64,000 bases of DNA from Loxodes magnus. Lineage: Eukaryota; Ciliophora; Karyorelictea; Loxodida; Loxodidae. This document shows positions 1 to 14,025 of the stretch, piece after piece (the first letter of the stretch is position 1; each line of letters begins with the position of its first letter). Location of the stretch: NCBI GenBank assembly GCA_946699065.1, contig CAMPDV010000188.1, positions 310,001 to 374,000 on the forward strand, written 5' to 3'. Under the pieces are notes generated by a model. It searched no databases. It saw only the letters and a list, made by a program, of their open reading frames with translations, and was not told where the DNA came from. The position numbers and the translations under genes were made by a program.

Positions 1-124
1 GGTTATTAAGTAATAAAAAGTTAGGGTTATGAAAAAGAAGACTGCTAAGAAATGGTTTCCTGCTTCCTCTCTTCTTTTTTGTCTAAAGAATAGGTGGTAT
101 AGAAACTCTTTTTGAAACCTTCTA

Positions 125-985
125 TCATTTTTTTCCATATGTATTGTAATTTATATTCAATATATATCGCCTTGAGTTAAATTTAGTTTATCTCTTTATT
201 TTAATTAATAAAAAAAAAAATTAAAAAGCTTTGTTAAAGCCTTAGTAGTCAGCCATCTGACCTATTCTATCAGCTTGTCTCTATTAGTTTGTCTTGAATT
301 TCTACTAGGCTTAGTTAGGCGGTGTAGCACTTCATTAATGCACCATCCTTTAATATTCGGAATAGTTTTGGTCTTGCACTTAGCGTTCCTAATTATTTAT
401 CCAAGGATTAAGATTTGAATTAAAGAATTTTTTTCTATAAATGTTTCCGCTTTATGTTGGATATATCCTAAATAGTTTTCTAAAAATATCTTATTTACTC
501 TTTCTTTAAATTTCGCTTAGTTAGTAGCAGTATTTTCATTGGTGTTATTTATTGCACACGTAGCATTTTATTCTTCTTTTAAACTATTATTCCTGTAACA
601 CTTATTTAATTTAAATTTACTACTTATTTTAAATAAACGTTTACTGTTTATTTTAATTTGAGGCTTCATTTTCTATTTCCATAGGATCTGATTAATTCTG
701 TTAAATCGAAAATGGCGTAACCTGAATTTATTATTAAATTTAAAGAATTCTTTGTTCCAGTTTTTTTTCTATTTCTTATGATTATTAATATTGTTTCTCA
801 AGTAAAGACGTTATTAGTTTTTCTAATTTTTCTACTTTATCAGTGAGGTATCTATTTTTAAACATAAACTCTTTTAATTACTTAGATAATATTTCTATTT
901 TAGTTTGTGTCGGAAGTTTTTTAATTCTGGATTTCCAAGTGGTTAATGTTCGTTATATCAATCATATTTCTCACTTTCACTCATT
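125..985 (-). mobile_element. LINE-type ORF1 protein, coiled coil plus CCHC zinc knuckle
   Basis: The minus-strand frame from ATG at 865 to TGA at 127-125 gives 246 aa with TAA/TAG read as Gln and TGA as Trp. It opens with a coiled-coil segment (LTDKVEKLEKLITSLLEKQ), followed by a Gln-rich stretch and a knuckle, CYVCNKQHQWKYC, with spacing CX2CX3HX4C. The same frame continues upstream of the ATG with TTWKSRIKK, which resembles TWKSRIS in the element at 35.7 kb, so the true start is probably near 980. Coiled coil plus CCHC is the usual layout of non-LTR retrotransposon ORF1 proteins, which bind RNA. No reverse transcriptase follows on this strand, so the copy is partial. A host zinc-knuckle protein is the alternative. 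Confidence 0.55.
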
Positions 986-1099
986 GTAATTATTTCACTT
1001 TTTTATTTTTTAGAGAATTTTCCTGTTTAAATGTTTTGTTCAAAGTTCTATTATTTCTTAGAAGCCATTTTATATAAATAATAATACATAATATTAATA

Positions 1100-3140
1100 T
1101 ACCAAAAAAGAAAGATAAATTAATCCGAAGAACTATAAACAAATCTCTTTAATGAATCATGTTTTAAAAATTATAGAAGAATGAAATTAATAACAAATGT
1201 AAGAAGATCTACATAATAATGAAAATGAATCTTAATATGGTTTCAAAAAAGGTAAATCATGCGCACTATAAATCTTCAATCTAAGAACAGTATAGGAATG
1301 ATCAATGCGGAAAAAAAAGATACTTTTGTGATATTTGTTGATATTAAGAAATCTTATGATTCGGAGAAAAAGAAAGATATATGATAAATCCTAAACGTAC
1401 TAAAAACACCAGAATAGATAATTAAACTTCTAGTAAACTTCTACTATGAAGAAAAATTAACTGAAACTCATTGATTAAATAGCAAAACTATTCGTAACAA
1501 ATAAAGGGCTAAAAAGGGAAGAATAAAGTCTTCAATGCTATTTAGCTTGATAATAACAAAACTTCATCATAGCTTAGAAGATTAAAAGTAGAAATTACGA
1601 TTGACTATAAAAAACCAAGAAGGGGAGAACAAAAGAAATATATGCAGGATGTTTTGGACACGCAGATGACCATGACTTAATAAGTGAATGGGAATAATTA
1701 GAGGAAGTAATCGAAAATGTAACCTCATGGGCAGAAAAGTACAAATTTGAAATTGCAGATAAAAAAAATGAATTATATGAAAAGAAGCAGAAAATAATAA
1801 CTGAGAAAATATTAGAAATACTACCGAGTTGAAAATTTAAGAATCGAAAGAGTTACGACCTTGTAGTACCTAGGTCATATAAAAGAAGAGAATATCAGTT
1901 TTGAAAAAACATGGAGAATAGATTAGAAGTAAAATAAAAGATGTAAACTTGAATACTGGGAAAAATAACAATGAATAAGGGATTAATACCATATAACTTA
2001 GGAATAATGATAAAAACTTTCGTTGGCTCAATTTTTTGTAATGGAACAGAAGTAATCCCATATTGCGAATAATTTGTAGGAAAATAAGAAATGGAACAAA
2101 CAATATAGATAAGATCTTTAAGAGAAATCATAGATGTCCCTTTTAAGTGCAAAATGAGATTTTAGAACATGAACTGTATTTTATGAAATTTAAACATTAC
2201 TTATGACAGAAAACGTTGAGATTAAGAGGCAGATTAATAGGTAACTAAGGAAAAACAGTAGACAGATTAATGTTCGACCTAAGTAAAGAAGAGAATTTTA
2301 TATTTGAATAGTATTGAACAGTAATAAAACTAGAAATAAAAATTGAGGACAAAAATACATTTATAGATTATGGTAATTACAATTGAAAAGGGAAGAGGAA
2401 CATTAATTGTGCAATATGAGAATATAGAGCATACATAGAAGATAGAGAAAGAATGAAGTAAATGATAACAACACTACAGTATAGAAAGATATAATTTGAT
2501 GAATATGTACTAGAACACCCAACTACCTGAGATACAATAAAAATAGAAAAGAAGAAATATGCTACATATTTAGATAAAACGAGATGTATTGGGAGTTAGG
2601 ATTGTTTAAAGGAAAGATACATAGTTATGACAAGTCAATGCTCTTTCTGTAATAATGCAAGAGAAAATGAAAGGCATATCATAGAAAACTGTTCAGAATA
2701 CAAAGAAGCAATGTATATATGAAATCTAAGAGCAATAGGAGTAGAAGATAAGGAATGAAACTATTTGATATAATATACGGTACGACCAAATTCGAGAAAT
2801 TCATTAGAACTTAAGAAGAGTAAAAAAGAGCTAAAGCTGATTTGATAATAAAAAATTATATCAAAGATATATTAAAAAAAGGAAAAGAGGATATATAGAA
2901 AAGAAAATTAAATGAAAAAAAGAAATAGGAAAATACTATAGTGCAGGAAAAAGATAATTTTTATGAGTGTATAAAAGCTTGATCAATAAGTAAATATTTA
3001 GAAAGGAAAATTAGTAAGATATGCAAGGAAAAATAAATTAAGCTTGCAATAAAGATCTAATAAAGCGTATATAGATAGAAGACAGAAGAACAAGAGATAA
3101 TGTAGAGGAAAATGAGGAAGATATGTAACTAATAAGAGAA
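1100..3140 (+). mobile_element. Non-LTR (LINE) reverse transcriptase, degraded
   Basis: Plus-strand reading gives the finger motifs of a LINE reverse transcriptase (NPKNYKQISLMNHVLKI, QYGFKKGKSC), then FVDIKKSYDS (motif A), a G/S/P-F block (KKGRIKSSMLFSLI), the catalytic FGHADDHDLI box near 1655, and the thumb-like stretch NKGLIPYNLGIM. Near 2640 lies CSFCNNARENERHIIENC, the CX2CX7HX4C finger typical of LINE C-termini. The reading moves between frames at least twice, so this copy does not encode one intact protein. No endonuclease domain was found upstream. TAA/TAG as Gln and TGA as Trp are needed throughout, so the element uses the host code. The element lies opposite in strand to the ORF1 piece before it, so they are separate insertions. 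Confidence 0.8.
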
Positions 3141-3164
3141 TAATTTCTATTACCTGAAGGCTTA

Positions 3165-3900
3165 CTTAAAGAAACGGACTTTTATTGAAGTATAGAAAGC
3201 GTTGCGCACAAACGAGTTGCTACGCGTTCTATAATCAAATTCATTTATTTATAAGTTGGAAAAGATCATATCTATTTATGTTCTATTTCGATTTTGGAAG
3301 AATAAAAGTCTTAAATTTTTAAAATCTTCTTTTTATCTAGTTTTTCAAATTCCATTTAATCAATAATTGATAACTAAGATATTAGTAATAATTTCTTCAG
3401 TAATAATTGGAATTTCTTTTATTTATTTGATTTAAGGTTAACACCACAGTTTTTCTTCTGATAGACTTTATTTTGAACAATTACTTCCATAATTATGATT
3501 TTCTTTGGACAATTGCTCAACATTTATCTTCAATTAGCTTATTCTATTTGAAAGAATATAATACCTCATACTGCTTAATGTTTTTTTCATTTTTTATATT
3601 GTTCAAGCACGGATTTATTTTACTTTTCTATTTTTGAAGAGATTTCCTAGTTTCCTTATAAAATTTTGCCTTTTTATGATGACAAAGATTAGGAGATTTT
3701 TATTTTTCTCTTTTAACATGCTTATTTTCTTGTCTTTTTTTTCTAAATTTTTGATATTTTTTTGTTCTCAATTTTCCCAGATTTTTTTCAATACTTTAGT
3801 TTAAATTTATTTAATTGAATTTATAGAAAATTATTTTAATCTTCCGACTCTCAAATATCATCTTTCATAGAAGTTTGCTTTCTTTCAGAAATGATATATT
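3165..3900 (-). mobile_element. Probable minus-strand LINE relic
   Basis: The minus strand at 3245-3165 encodes NEFDYRTRSNSFV, matching NKFDYRARSTLVG in the LINE at the right edge of the window (63.6 kb); the two loci also share about 50 nt of sequence around GCTACGCG. Further upstream on the minus strand (about 3850-3650) is a lysine-rich coiled-coil-like stretch (NLEKKDKKISMLKEKNKNL). Together these suggest a decayed insertion. The junctions cannot be placed from this window and the upstream half has no specific motif. Confidence 0.35.
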
Positions 3901-5710
3901 AATATAAAAGAAAATTGTAAAAAGAGCATATATCAAAAAAATTAAATTATTCTTTAATTAAAAAATAAAGTTAAATTACATAAAACTTTTATTAATGAGT
4001 TATATAATAAAAGCATCTAATAAATAATAAGCTTATATAATAAAAATTTATCTTACATCAATAAGGTTGCACCCTTAATAGTAATAATCTTCTCAAATAA
4101 ATATACTGATTTAAACAAGGAATCATTACCAGTTGAAAGTGTGATAATAAGAGTAGAAATAGATGAAATAATAATAAAGATTGATTGATTAGATATAAAT
4201 AGATACTCATTTTAAGAATGACTAAATAAGTAAATTAAAAGGTATTAATATATCTTAAGAATTTAACTACACTTATAGCTATTTCTTTTAAATATTTAGA
4301 TATCCTAAAAGATTTCTAGTTACTCTTATAATTTTTATTTTAATATTAAAATTATTCAGAAAGGTTTTTAATTAAAAAATTAATAGCAAATCATCACAAT
4401 AAATCAAAATATATTAATAGATATATGATGCTATTAGCTCTTAATAAAGTTATCATATCAATTATAAATAATATCGAGATTAAGCTTGTTTTTAGCTATA
4501 AAAGTATATAAAATAATAAAATAGTTATAGAATTAATAGACATTATAATTAATTTTAAATTTTCTCTACACAAATTAAAAAGTTGGTTGCTTAGTTGGAA
4601 GCTAAAGTGAAATAATTCCTAAGGCATTATTAATTTTATATAATAGTTTAAATAAAATAATAATTATGAAAGAGGAATAAAAGGACTTAAATTAAAATAA
4701 TAGAAGGATTGTTTCATATATAAATAATAAATAGTTTAATATATTTATCTTAGTCTTTTGTTGTTTATTGGTAGAACTAAATTGTAAACAATTATAAAAT
4801 TTGCCCTTCTAAATTTAAATTTTAAGTAGTCTAATTAAGTAAATAATCAGAAAAGTCTTAAAAATTGAAGTTATTGAGGAAAGAAATAAAAGAGGATTTA
4901 ATAAAATATAATATTAGAACCTCTCATAACTATTGTAAAAAAGCTGATATTCATTTTTAAATAGATTTTCTACATTTTAAGATCTGTTTAAGGATGTAAA
5001 TTCTTCAAATATAAAGAAATATAGGTATTGGTCTTTTAGACAAAGTATATAATTTTACGAAAGCTACAATTTAAAAATAAAGAAATTTAACTGAATATTT
5101 AGTTAAATTATAGATATTTATTTCATCCTCAAATCAAAATGAAAAAATAATCGAATATTTTATTTTTATTTAAGTTTATTAAATTAATAAAATCAGGAAA
5201 AATTTAGAATATAACCAAAAATAGAAAATTATCTTGCTATAATGAACTCAGATGGTTATTTACTGTTTATTTTAGAAGGTAGAAATAAAAAATAAAGAAT
5301 CGGGTAAATCTAAAAATGTTTAATTTGATTTGCTGTAAAGGCATATAATCAAATGTATTTTTATAGTATAAGAATTTGATTGCAAAATTCATCATTCAAA
5401 TTCTTAAAATTAATTTTAATTCAGATAAAATGATTTTGAGTTAAATAAGCCAGTTTTTTTACTAATTTACCAGTTTTATCCTTTTTTGGAACTTCTTAAA
5501 CATTCTTTATTCTAAAAATTCAATTGAATTTGCTTAAAAAAATTTGATTGATAAAAGATAAAAAACATTTTTGATTTAAATTTTCAGAATGTTTAATTCA
5601 TAAAAAATAAAAGAAATTAAGTTTTTTACTTTAGATTTATAATTTATATATACATAAACTAAGAGTTTAAAATATATAGAAATTAAAATAAAATTATTAT
5701 CTGATATGAT
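3901..5710. other. AT-rich intergenic DNA, nothing recognised
   Basis: Very AT-rich sequence with short A and T runs. No protein motif, tRNA-like fold or repeat was recognised on either strand. Open frames are long here only because TGA is the sole stop. Confidence 0.6.
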
Positions 5711-8700
5711 TCAAAGATTCTTGATATCCTATTAATCTAAATCATGCTCACATGTAGTTAATTTGTCTATTGTATTCTGACTTATTTTTTATAATTAAGT
5801 TAAATTATCTCCCGAAAAATTAATTCCGTACATAGATTTTAGAGTTGATTCGCTTTACTATTGATCAGTTGTTTTTTCTTCAACAAAGATATGCTTTATA
5901 TTTTGCTCTTGCTTTAAATAATCTAATTATTACTAAAGATGTTCGATTCTTATTTCTTTTTTCTTTTCTTTCTTTTCTTCCTTTTCTTTTAATTTAATTT
6001 TATTAGATTCTATGAAACTCATTATTCCTCCTATTGCACCCATTAGACCGAAAATTGATCCTAATAAGGCTCCTATAAGCTAAATAAATGTTTATGTTAA
6101 ATATTGCTTTGTTATAAGAGCACTGTCACTTAACTCAAACGAAATAAGCGCATATAAATCTTTAGTGAATTAAACTTCTTTATTATCATACTATGAACCT
6201 TTCTATACTTAACCTGACAACATTACGTGATATCCAGTGTCACCATCATAAGATTTCTTAGAAGGAACGTTTGTTTCGAAAGCAGAAGGAATAGCTATTA
6301 TATTGATTATTGTGCTTGAAGATCCTCGAAAGAGTTTATTATCATCAGCATAAATAGTTAAATTTACGCTAGAATTTTCATCAGGTATCGAAGAGAAGGA
6401 AGTTACGTTAAACTAAATAGATGAACAATATGAATCTTCTTCTTTCATTCCAATCTATATTCATGAAGAAGATTGTACTGAGCACTTATGACATATCAAC
6501 TTCACTAAACAATTTTAATTTACTAACTTGCACTTTAAAGGACTTCAATATCCTTCTGCTTTATCTACCTCGATGTCACTATTGGCGAAAGATATATCCT
6601 TCTAACAATCAAAAAATTGATGCTCATATTGACCACTCTGTTCTTGACATAGTCCCATGTAATTTTGAAAGTTAGTTATTATTAGTAGATCTGAATAGAC
6701 ATAAGGATAATCTTCTCTCATAACAATATAAGGAATCAAACCTTTCTACTCGAAAACGTTATTCGTGAAGAATTAGATTAGAGCTGTTACTAAGATTAAT
6801 ATGGCTGCTATTATAAAAGCCACAGAAAAAAATCCACCAGTTGAAGTTTTAAGTAATTTCATATTCTCTCCTTCGTTATAGTTATGACTTTACTAATACA
6901 TATCAATTTTTTGAAGGAATGTATTTGAATTCTTTCATAGTCATAAAAAGAGAGAAACAATAACGAAAACAATAGCTGCTGCAATTGAAAATCAGAAGTT
7001 TGCTTTTGATACATCTTTGCTTTTATCCTCATAGCTAGTGGGTTAGTTTGACATAGATTCAGTTTGTTTTTTCTATGTTAAAGGATTTATACATCCTACA
7101 GGACAAAAAAACCCGTGCGGACAGTATTTGCAACTTTCTGCTCCTTCTTGATCTGCATATGTACCTTAAGAGCATGGTAAGCACTATTTACTTGATGAAG
7201 CTCCTTTTGTTGGTTATTCCATTCCTTTAGCACACTTAACACAACCGTGGCTACCATTTCCTCAAGTTCCATAAGGACATTAATGGCATATTTTATTTTA
7301 TTCATATGTTCCATAACTACAAGTTCATCCACATAAGATATCACTTTTATTCCCATTACAATCAGCAGGAATTTCATAATACCTAAATTCATTTTGAGCT
7401 CTTTAATCAACAGCGAGTTCTCCAAGAGCATAACCTCCACCAAACACTAGTATTAATCTTTTATAATAAGCCATAGCATGACCATAAACATTTTTAGGAG
7501 TAGTCCTAGTATCTTCTTAATAGTCAATATACATATTTTTTCCAGATTTTATGTCTAAAACAATTAAATCATTATTTGGAACTATTCCATAATTAATTCC
7601 TCCTAAACTTGCAACACAATTTTCACTATCGACAGCAGCTGATCTTGATATAGGATATGGATTATATAATGTGAAGTTTCACAATGATTTTTTTAAGAAA
7701 AAGGTGCTAATTTTTTCATTTGGAGCTTTAGCTTCATTTTCTCCTTAATAAAGTATTAAAAAATCTATTTTTGCAATAATATTGCAATAATATAATTTTC
7801 CTGGACTATTAGGAATACGTCCAGAGAGCTTAGTTCAATTATTAGAACCATAATTAAACTTCCATAACTCATCACTCAATCCTGTTTCTTCCATACCTCC
7901 ATACATATAAAAATTATAATCATCAGATGTTCCACAAGCACCGTATTTCGGATAAGGAGGATTCTTCTGATTTATTTCTTCGAATTCTAGTGTGATTGTA
8001 TTAAATTTGAACATATCATTATATATTCCATCTTATCCCTATCCTCCCCATATTACCAAGAAATTTCCATGAACAGCAGATGCATGTTTGTATCTAGCTT
8101 TAGGTCTATTTTATCCTATTTTTAGACTTACTCATTTCCATAGCTCTAGATCAAGTCTTCATATATCTTGCAAATAGCTTTTTTAGTTATCCTTTCCACC
8201 AAAGACGTAAGCATTTCCTGATATTACATTCATAGAATGATAAGATCTTTGAGAAGGAGCTTCAAAGTTGTCCTAAATTTGTTTTCACTCTAAATCTTTT
8301 TAACGCAAATCAAGATATCACATATCATTATAAAGACTACTTATCAATTTGCTTCCTCCAAAAATCCATAATTTTTAGTCATAGATTCAGGTTATATGAC
8401 CTTACCTAAAGAGTGCATTCTCGTTTTTAGCATATAATCTGTTTCATTTTAAATTATTGTGATCATTAAAATTCAGTATTCAAGTTTCATTCAATGTAGA
8501 CTATGTAGAATCTCTTCATCCTCCGTTTATATAAGCCTTCTTATTTGTATAATCAATATATTATGAGGAAACTAAAATATTTCCTGGACTATGATCCATT
8601 TATACTATTCTTCAGTGCATAGTAGTTAGGTTTAAAATATAAATATCAGTATTCCTAATAGAGTTCTTAGTATTTTAACCGTTATGTACTATAATCTCTC

Positions 8701-9304
8701 CTTCGTCGCATATCATAATGGTATAGTATTGTGGAAGAGGTGAATTTCCGTCTGGTTTTATTTAAGTCCATTTATATTTAGAATATTCAAATACTCATAG
8801 ATCATCCATAACTCCTTTAAAGCCATATCCTCCAAATATAAAGAATAAGATATCTTCCTTTCCATTAACTAGGCAAGAAGCAGCACCATATCTAGGTTAG
8901 GGACTTAATCCATTAATTTAGATATTAAATCAATTTTAAGATTGAGTGCCAAAAGCTCAAAAGTCTTCTAAAGGTCCCAGAGTTGAATATCCACCAAAAA
9001 TAAGAAATGCTTAGTATTAGTCAATATACTATGAAGTGGCAGCATAACGAGGTTCAGGTTAAATTGTACTCATTGACGCTAGAAATGACCATTCATTTTT
9101 AATGAAGTCAAATTTCCAAACGTCATTCAGATCTGACTTCATTCCTGATCCTTAAAAAATTATACCATATCCTTAAGTCATACTTACTGCTCCTGTTATA
9201 TAGCTTCTTTTTTCTGGAGGAGTCTAAGTTAAAGGAAACATTTTTCATTCCGTCGAAGAACAGGAAAGTACAAAAAAAAATATAAGCCAATGAAGAAACT
9301 CCAT
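5711..9304 (-). CDS. Kelch-repeat, Cys-rich multi-pass membrane protein (copy 1)
   Basis: 1197 aa from ATG at 9304 to TGA at 5713-5711. A signal peptide (LHWLIFFFVLS) is followed to about residue 640 by kelch repeats with FGG signatures (LIFGGY, FIFGGYGF, WIFGGS, VFGGK, MYGGM, VFGGGY), expected to fold as beta-propeller blades. Residues about 648-740 are a Cys-rich module (CHQCPYGTWGNGSHGC, CKYCPHGFFCPVGC) of the growth-factor-receptor-like type. Hydrophobic segments lie near 768-788, 818-842 and 1068-1095, followed by a charged, probably coiled-coil tail. A cell-surface or endomembrane receptor-like role is inferred; the ligand is unknown. TGA must be Trp (CGWTCSYG, PYGTWGNG) and TAA/TAG Gln. 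The paralogue lies exactly 12,018 bp away, with the same start-to-membrane length but a different tail. Confidence 0.85.
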
Positions 9305-12300
9305 TTAAATTAAAATAAGAAAGTAATGTAAAAAAGCTTTTCTAGATAAACTTGCTTTAATTAAGCTTGTTATAGTCGAAAGACTTCAAAGAAAAATGTC
9401 TACTTATTCCTTTCATTTCATATATCTCTATAGAAGTATATAACAATAACAAATTTAGGAATTTTACAAATATAACTCATTCAACTTTATAAAATGAAGT
9501 TTAGGTAATTAAAATCAGTAGAAACTTAAATTAGAGAGTTCAATAATAAGTTGAGTAACTATCTAAAACTTATACTTATGTCTAAATCTGACATGGTTAA
9601 ATAGCCTAATGAAATTAGAAATAATCCTTTTAATTTTAATAAGCTAGAATAAATCAAACTTTTATCATTTTTATAGAAATAAGCATTTTTTAATTGAGAT
9701 TTTAACTTAGATATTGAGATGAGGTTTAAATGAAATAGAGGTGATTATATGATGATTCAATTTTAAGTTATAAGTTTATATCAGAGTATTTTAAAACCTA
9801 ATTTAGCTTGTAAATAATAAAGTAGAGTTATTATACTAAGTATAAATCATTTATTAAATTTAAATTGCTTTATTATATAATAGCATGCCTTATTAAAAAT
9901 TTGAATGTAATTCACCTTCTAAATAATATTTAATATGGCTTAAAGGATTTTGATAGATTTTTAATTGATTAAACTTTCTTTATTGTAATCTAACGTTTTA
10001 TGTTTCTATTCTCTATTTTTTTAATTAATAAGCTATTTCTACTTATATAAATATTTTGTTGTTCTATGTAAATTAAATTTCCTTTCTTAATTTTAAAAGA
10101 TTCAGATGAATATTTAGAATTTAGTAGCAGATTATTTTAGAGCTAAACCTAGTTATAATAAGATTAACATCACAGCTCTATTAAGAAAGCCAACTATACT
10201 ACCATGCTCTATCATTTTGAATTTTATGGATATTTTTTAAGAAGATAATATTTTTGAACTCTCGTATCTGTCTGTTTGGATTGATGTGTTAAATGGTTTA
10301 CCAAATATTTAAAGTTTAAACATCATTTTTATAGAAGCTACATTCGTTATTTCAATTTTAATAGATTTTGTATTTATAACCTTATGAAAACCGTGTATCT
10401 ATAAGTAACTATGAACGATTTATTAGAACATTATTCATATTCATCTACTCCTACTATAAATCTTACAAATAATAATCTTCACTTAACTTTCTAATCTATT
10501 TTCTTTCTCAGAATAATCTATTACATAAAGTATTTAGCATTTATAATTATAGGACTAATTGTAATTTAGGCTAAACTGAGCCAAGCTCCTATTAAAATAA
10601 TAAAAAACTATAATCCCGGTTAAAGGCATAAGAATTGCATTTTATACCTTTAATTTAATTTTATTCATTCTAATTTTTACCTGGAAATAAAATTTCTTAA
10701 TGTTTTAAGTTTTTTCTGGTTTGATTACTTAAATTAAATATTTTAAATCAAAAGTTTTAATCATGTTTGAATATAATTAAATTATTAGAGGATTCCCTTT
10801 AACTAGCCATTTGCAAAAAGTATCCTATTTACTTTATTAAGAGCAATAAGAAAGGTGCCCTGCAAATAAAGCTATAAAAGTTTCTCTTTATTTCTATATA
10901 GTTTCTATTCACACCACTATAAAATTATTTATATAATCTCTTTTAAAATGCTAAAAGCTATGATTTTATATCTTAAGGAGAAGTTATATTTATGGTGTAT
11001 AAGGACAGATATAATAGAAGAGAAATGATTATTAATTACCTTTGAAAATGATTATCAAATCTAAATTATAGAAGCTAATAGTTGAAAATAATAATATCTT
11101 AATTAAACCTGAAACTTATTATCTAGATTTTTTAATTCCTTTTACTTGTAGAGAAATTAATTTAAAGGCAAGCAACTTAAATCTAACTAAAATTTATTTC
11201 TAAAGCATCAATGTATTTGATATAATCAGGAATAACTTTTATTGTGACTTTTTAACCATATAATTTTCTCTTTAGCATGCTTTCTTTGTCATTTAACTAA
11301 AGCTATTTGAATTTAAATATTCATTCTTAAAAAGAAGAGTTGTATACAATTATTAAATAAATTCATTATTATGCCTCTTTATACTTCAAATGTAAGGTAG
11401 ATCAAGATAGAATTCCTGTTTAATTATGTGTTTTTATATAGCAAGATAAAGATAGCTAGTGATAGACTTTTAATATTTATTTAGCTATATAAATTCTAGG
11501 CAAATTAATACCCTTTCCATATTTTCCTGGTTGTATAACTTGAAATTAGATATTTATATTTATCTTATAATTCTAGATCTAAGATTAAGATTTTTCTTTT
11601 CTCTTTTGTAATTATTTAATTTCAATGTAAGACTAATGCTAAGTCTTTGGGGTAGTTCAATTTATAGCTCTTACATTTGCTTCAATTGTTTACATTGGAG
11701 GAAAATATACAAATATAATGAAAGAAGTATTATATTCTCTTTGATATTCCGGATTACCATACAGTTGAGTAGCAAGTGATTATGATATTAGAAGTTTACA
11801 AACTGAAAAATGCCTTAATTCACAAGACCAATATTTTGCTAGCCTTGTAAAGTAAGTTTGTTCAAGTTTTTCACAAAGAAATAATACCTTCAATTTGAAA
11901 TAATGAGAACAGCAATACCTTACTATTAGTATACTCTGATAATTATAAGCTAAAAAGCAAAAATATAATATTTGCTTTATTAGTTTAATTTCATTAATTT
12001 AGTAGCTTCATCCTTAAGCATCTAATAAGATAAACTTATTGATGACTATTTATCTAATTTCATTAGCTTATCTTTTAAATTTCTCAAATTGGGTCTTTCA
12101 ACAGCTTTAGTATAATTTGATAAGTTTATAAACATTTATTAGTAAGTTTTCTAACTAAAAAAGTATAAGATATATTTAAATCAATTAGCTTTAATAAAGA
12201 AGTACTAAGACACTATTAATACTAAAGATATAAAATTTTAAGTTAATACGATAAAAGAATCATGGCTTATTAGTTAAAATTATTAAATTTAAAGGTTAAA

Positions 12301-12310
12301 AAATCAATTT
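9305..12310. other. Intergenic region upstream of kelch copy 1
   Basis: About 3 kb of AT-rich DNA between the kelch start and the 3' end of the next gene. Apart from a weak 93-codon frame at 11625-11906 nothing was recognised. The part just upstream of 9304 should hold the kelch promoter, but no motif shared with the second kelch gene stood out. Confidence 0.5.
11625..11906 (+). CDS. Weak candidate small protein, 93 aa
   Basis: ATG at 11625 to TGA at 11904-11906, with two internal TGA read as Trp. The N-terminal half has one hydrophobic segment (VVQFIALTFASIVYIGG) and the rest is polar with two Cys. Base composition is richer than the surrounding spacer, which is the main reason for listing it. 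There is no family match, no paralogue in the window and no coding neighbour. It may be a gene fragment. Confidence 0.2.
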
Positions 12311-13852
12311 TCATTTGTAATTGAAGCTATAAAGCTTGTTAACTAATTCTGGATGAAGTGGAGTTTAGCATTCCATACAACTGAGCTGGTGCTAATAAGG
12401 TGTAATCTAGTTTTTAAAGCACCTTAAGCAATATTAATGTCCACAGATTAATATCAAGACTTAATTGCCTAAGCATTTCTAGCATACATTCCATTCAAAG
12501 AAATTCATTTATAAGAGCTATTTTAGTTGAATATCTGTGTTCTATTTCATGAAACTTAAAAGTTGCTACTGTTCAACTTTTAAGTTACTCTAACAACATT
12601 TTAGTTTTTCTTGAGAATTTTACCTAAAGTTTTTAACTACACAATCAAGGCACATCCTAGTGACGAAATTTCCATTTTACATGCATTAGCAGTTTCTAGC
12701 GAAATAAATTTTTCTAGGTTGGTTGCAATAATTGCAAGATTATTCTTTTGTAAATAGATATTTTTATCTAAGTTCAGCAAATTTTAAATATTAATCGAAT
12801 TCATCATTAAGGATATTTTGGATAATCTCTGTTGTAATTTCAAAGTTTGATTTGCATTGTAGAAGCAAGCAATTAGTTTGGACTTGTATATTATCCCATT
12901 TTGCTTATATGAAATATCCTTTAGTGATTTGCCTTATGTAGAGTTTCATATGCTTTATGCAAAATAAATGCTTGCATTAATTTAGTTAAATCAAATCAGC
13001 TTTTTCCTTGCAGCCAGTTATCATGCATGATTATTAATATTACTAAACTTAATTTATCTATGTTCTTATATTATAAACAAATTTAGAATGGAACTCATTA
13101 ATGGTTTATTATTATTCCTTTATTTTTTATTAAAATTATTCTGAATTTTGACTTAGTATATTATTTATTTTTTATAGATACTGAGATTCCTTCACTTTTT
13201 GATTTATATCTTATTACATTAAACTATTTTCTTTTTACAGTTTCTAAACTAAAGCTTCTTTTTCATTATTACTATTTTTCATTTTATCATACTCAACTTG
13301 TATATTATTTATGCTCTACTTATAATTAAAACTCTCGCTTTGACTATTTCTTTGCAATAAATCTATCTATTATTTCTTTTCTAATAGTTATTACTAGCTA
13401 TTATTCAAATCAGATTAAGCTTTCTAAAGTTGGCTAATTTAATTCTTTATTTATTAGTTTAGATTATTTATTTATAGCTTATATTCATCTATTTCATTGT
13501 TATTTATGTTGTTAAAAGCATTAAGTTAAATGTTCTAAGATTGAACTATTATTTAACTACCTATGCCAGACTAAGAACAACCAGAATAATCAGTAAATGC
13601 ACTACTTTATTACAGCTCAAATTCCGTCTCTTTAAGCTTCTTAGAATTATAATATTGATCTTCAGTTAGAGTTATCACATGAATTTGTCTGCATTCAAAT
13701 TATAATACATCCTTTTTTTATATCGATGAGTACATCTCATGCTCGGCAAACAAAACTTTCCAATGCTTCATACAAAATTTATGGCTACATAACAACTCAA
13801 TTCCTCCTTCCAGATCTTCTTAACAGTTCTAAACACTACACTTTTTATCCAT
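12311..13852 (-). CDS. RING/IBR-type coiled-coil protein (RBR family member A)
   Basis: 513 aa from ATG at 13852 to TGA at 12313-12311. An N-terminal finger (CSVQNCQEDL, CSHKFCMKHW) is followed by a Gln-rich coiled coil over residues about 110-250. Then comes a RING1-like finger (CMITGCKEK), an in-between-RING-like Cys cluster, and a C-terminal RING (CQKCLGN, CGHQYCLRC, CMEC). The order RING-IBR-RING is that of RBR ubiquitin ligases, so a ubiquitin E3 role is inferred, but the IBR assignment rests on Cys spacing alone. The 3' two thirds are nearly identical to the gene at 52390-53883, which lies in the opposite orientation, whereas the N-terminal finger is strongly diverged. The TGA stop is conserved between the two copies. 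Confidence 0.8.
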
Positions 13853-14025
13853 TTTATATTTATTTAATAAATTATTTATGCTCCATTCATCCTTTATTTT
13901 ATAAATCCCCTGCCTCTTTTATTATCACTGATCTTTTCTTTTATTATACAGGATTTTCACTGATTCATTTACCAGGCTTTTATTAATATAAGCTTTACAT
14001 TTATTAGACCTTTTTCTCTTTCAAA

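Noticed and set aside
6421-6675. 84-codon plus-strand frame, identical again at 18439-18693
   Set aside because: Antisense to the kelch genes' membrane region; its identity in both copies reflects conservation of the sense genes.
7096-7443. 115-codon minus-strand frame (and 19114-19461)
   Set aside because: Out-of-frame shadow of the Cys-rich module of the kelch genes.
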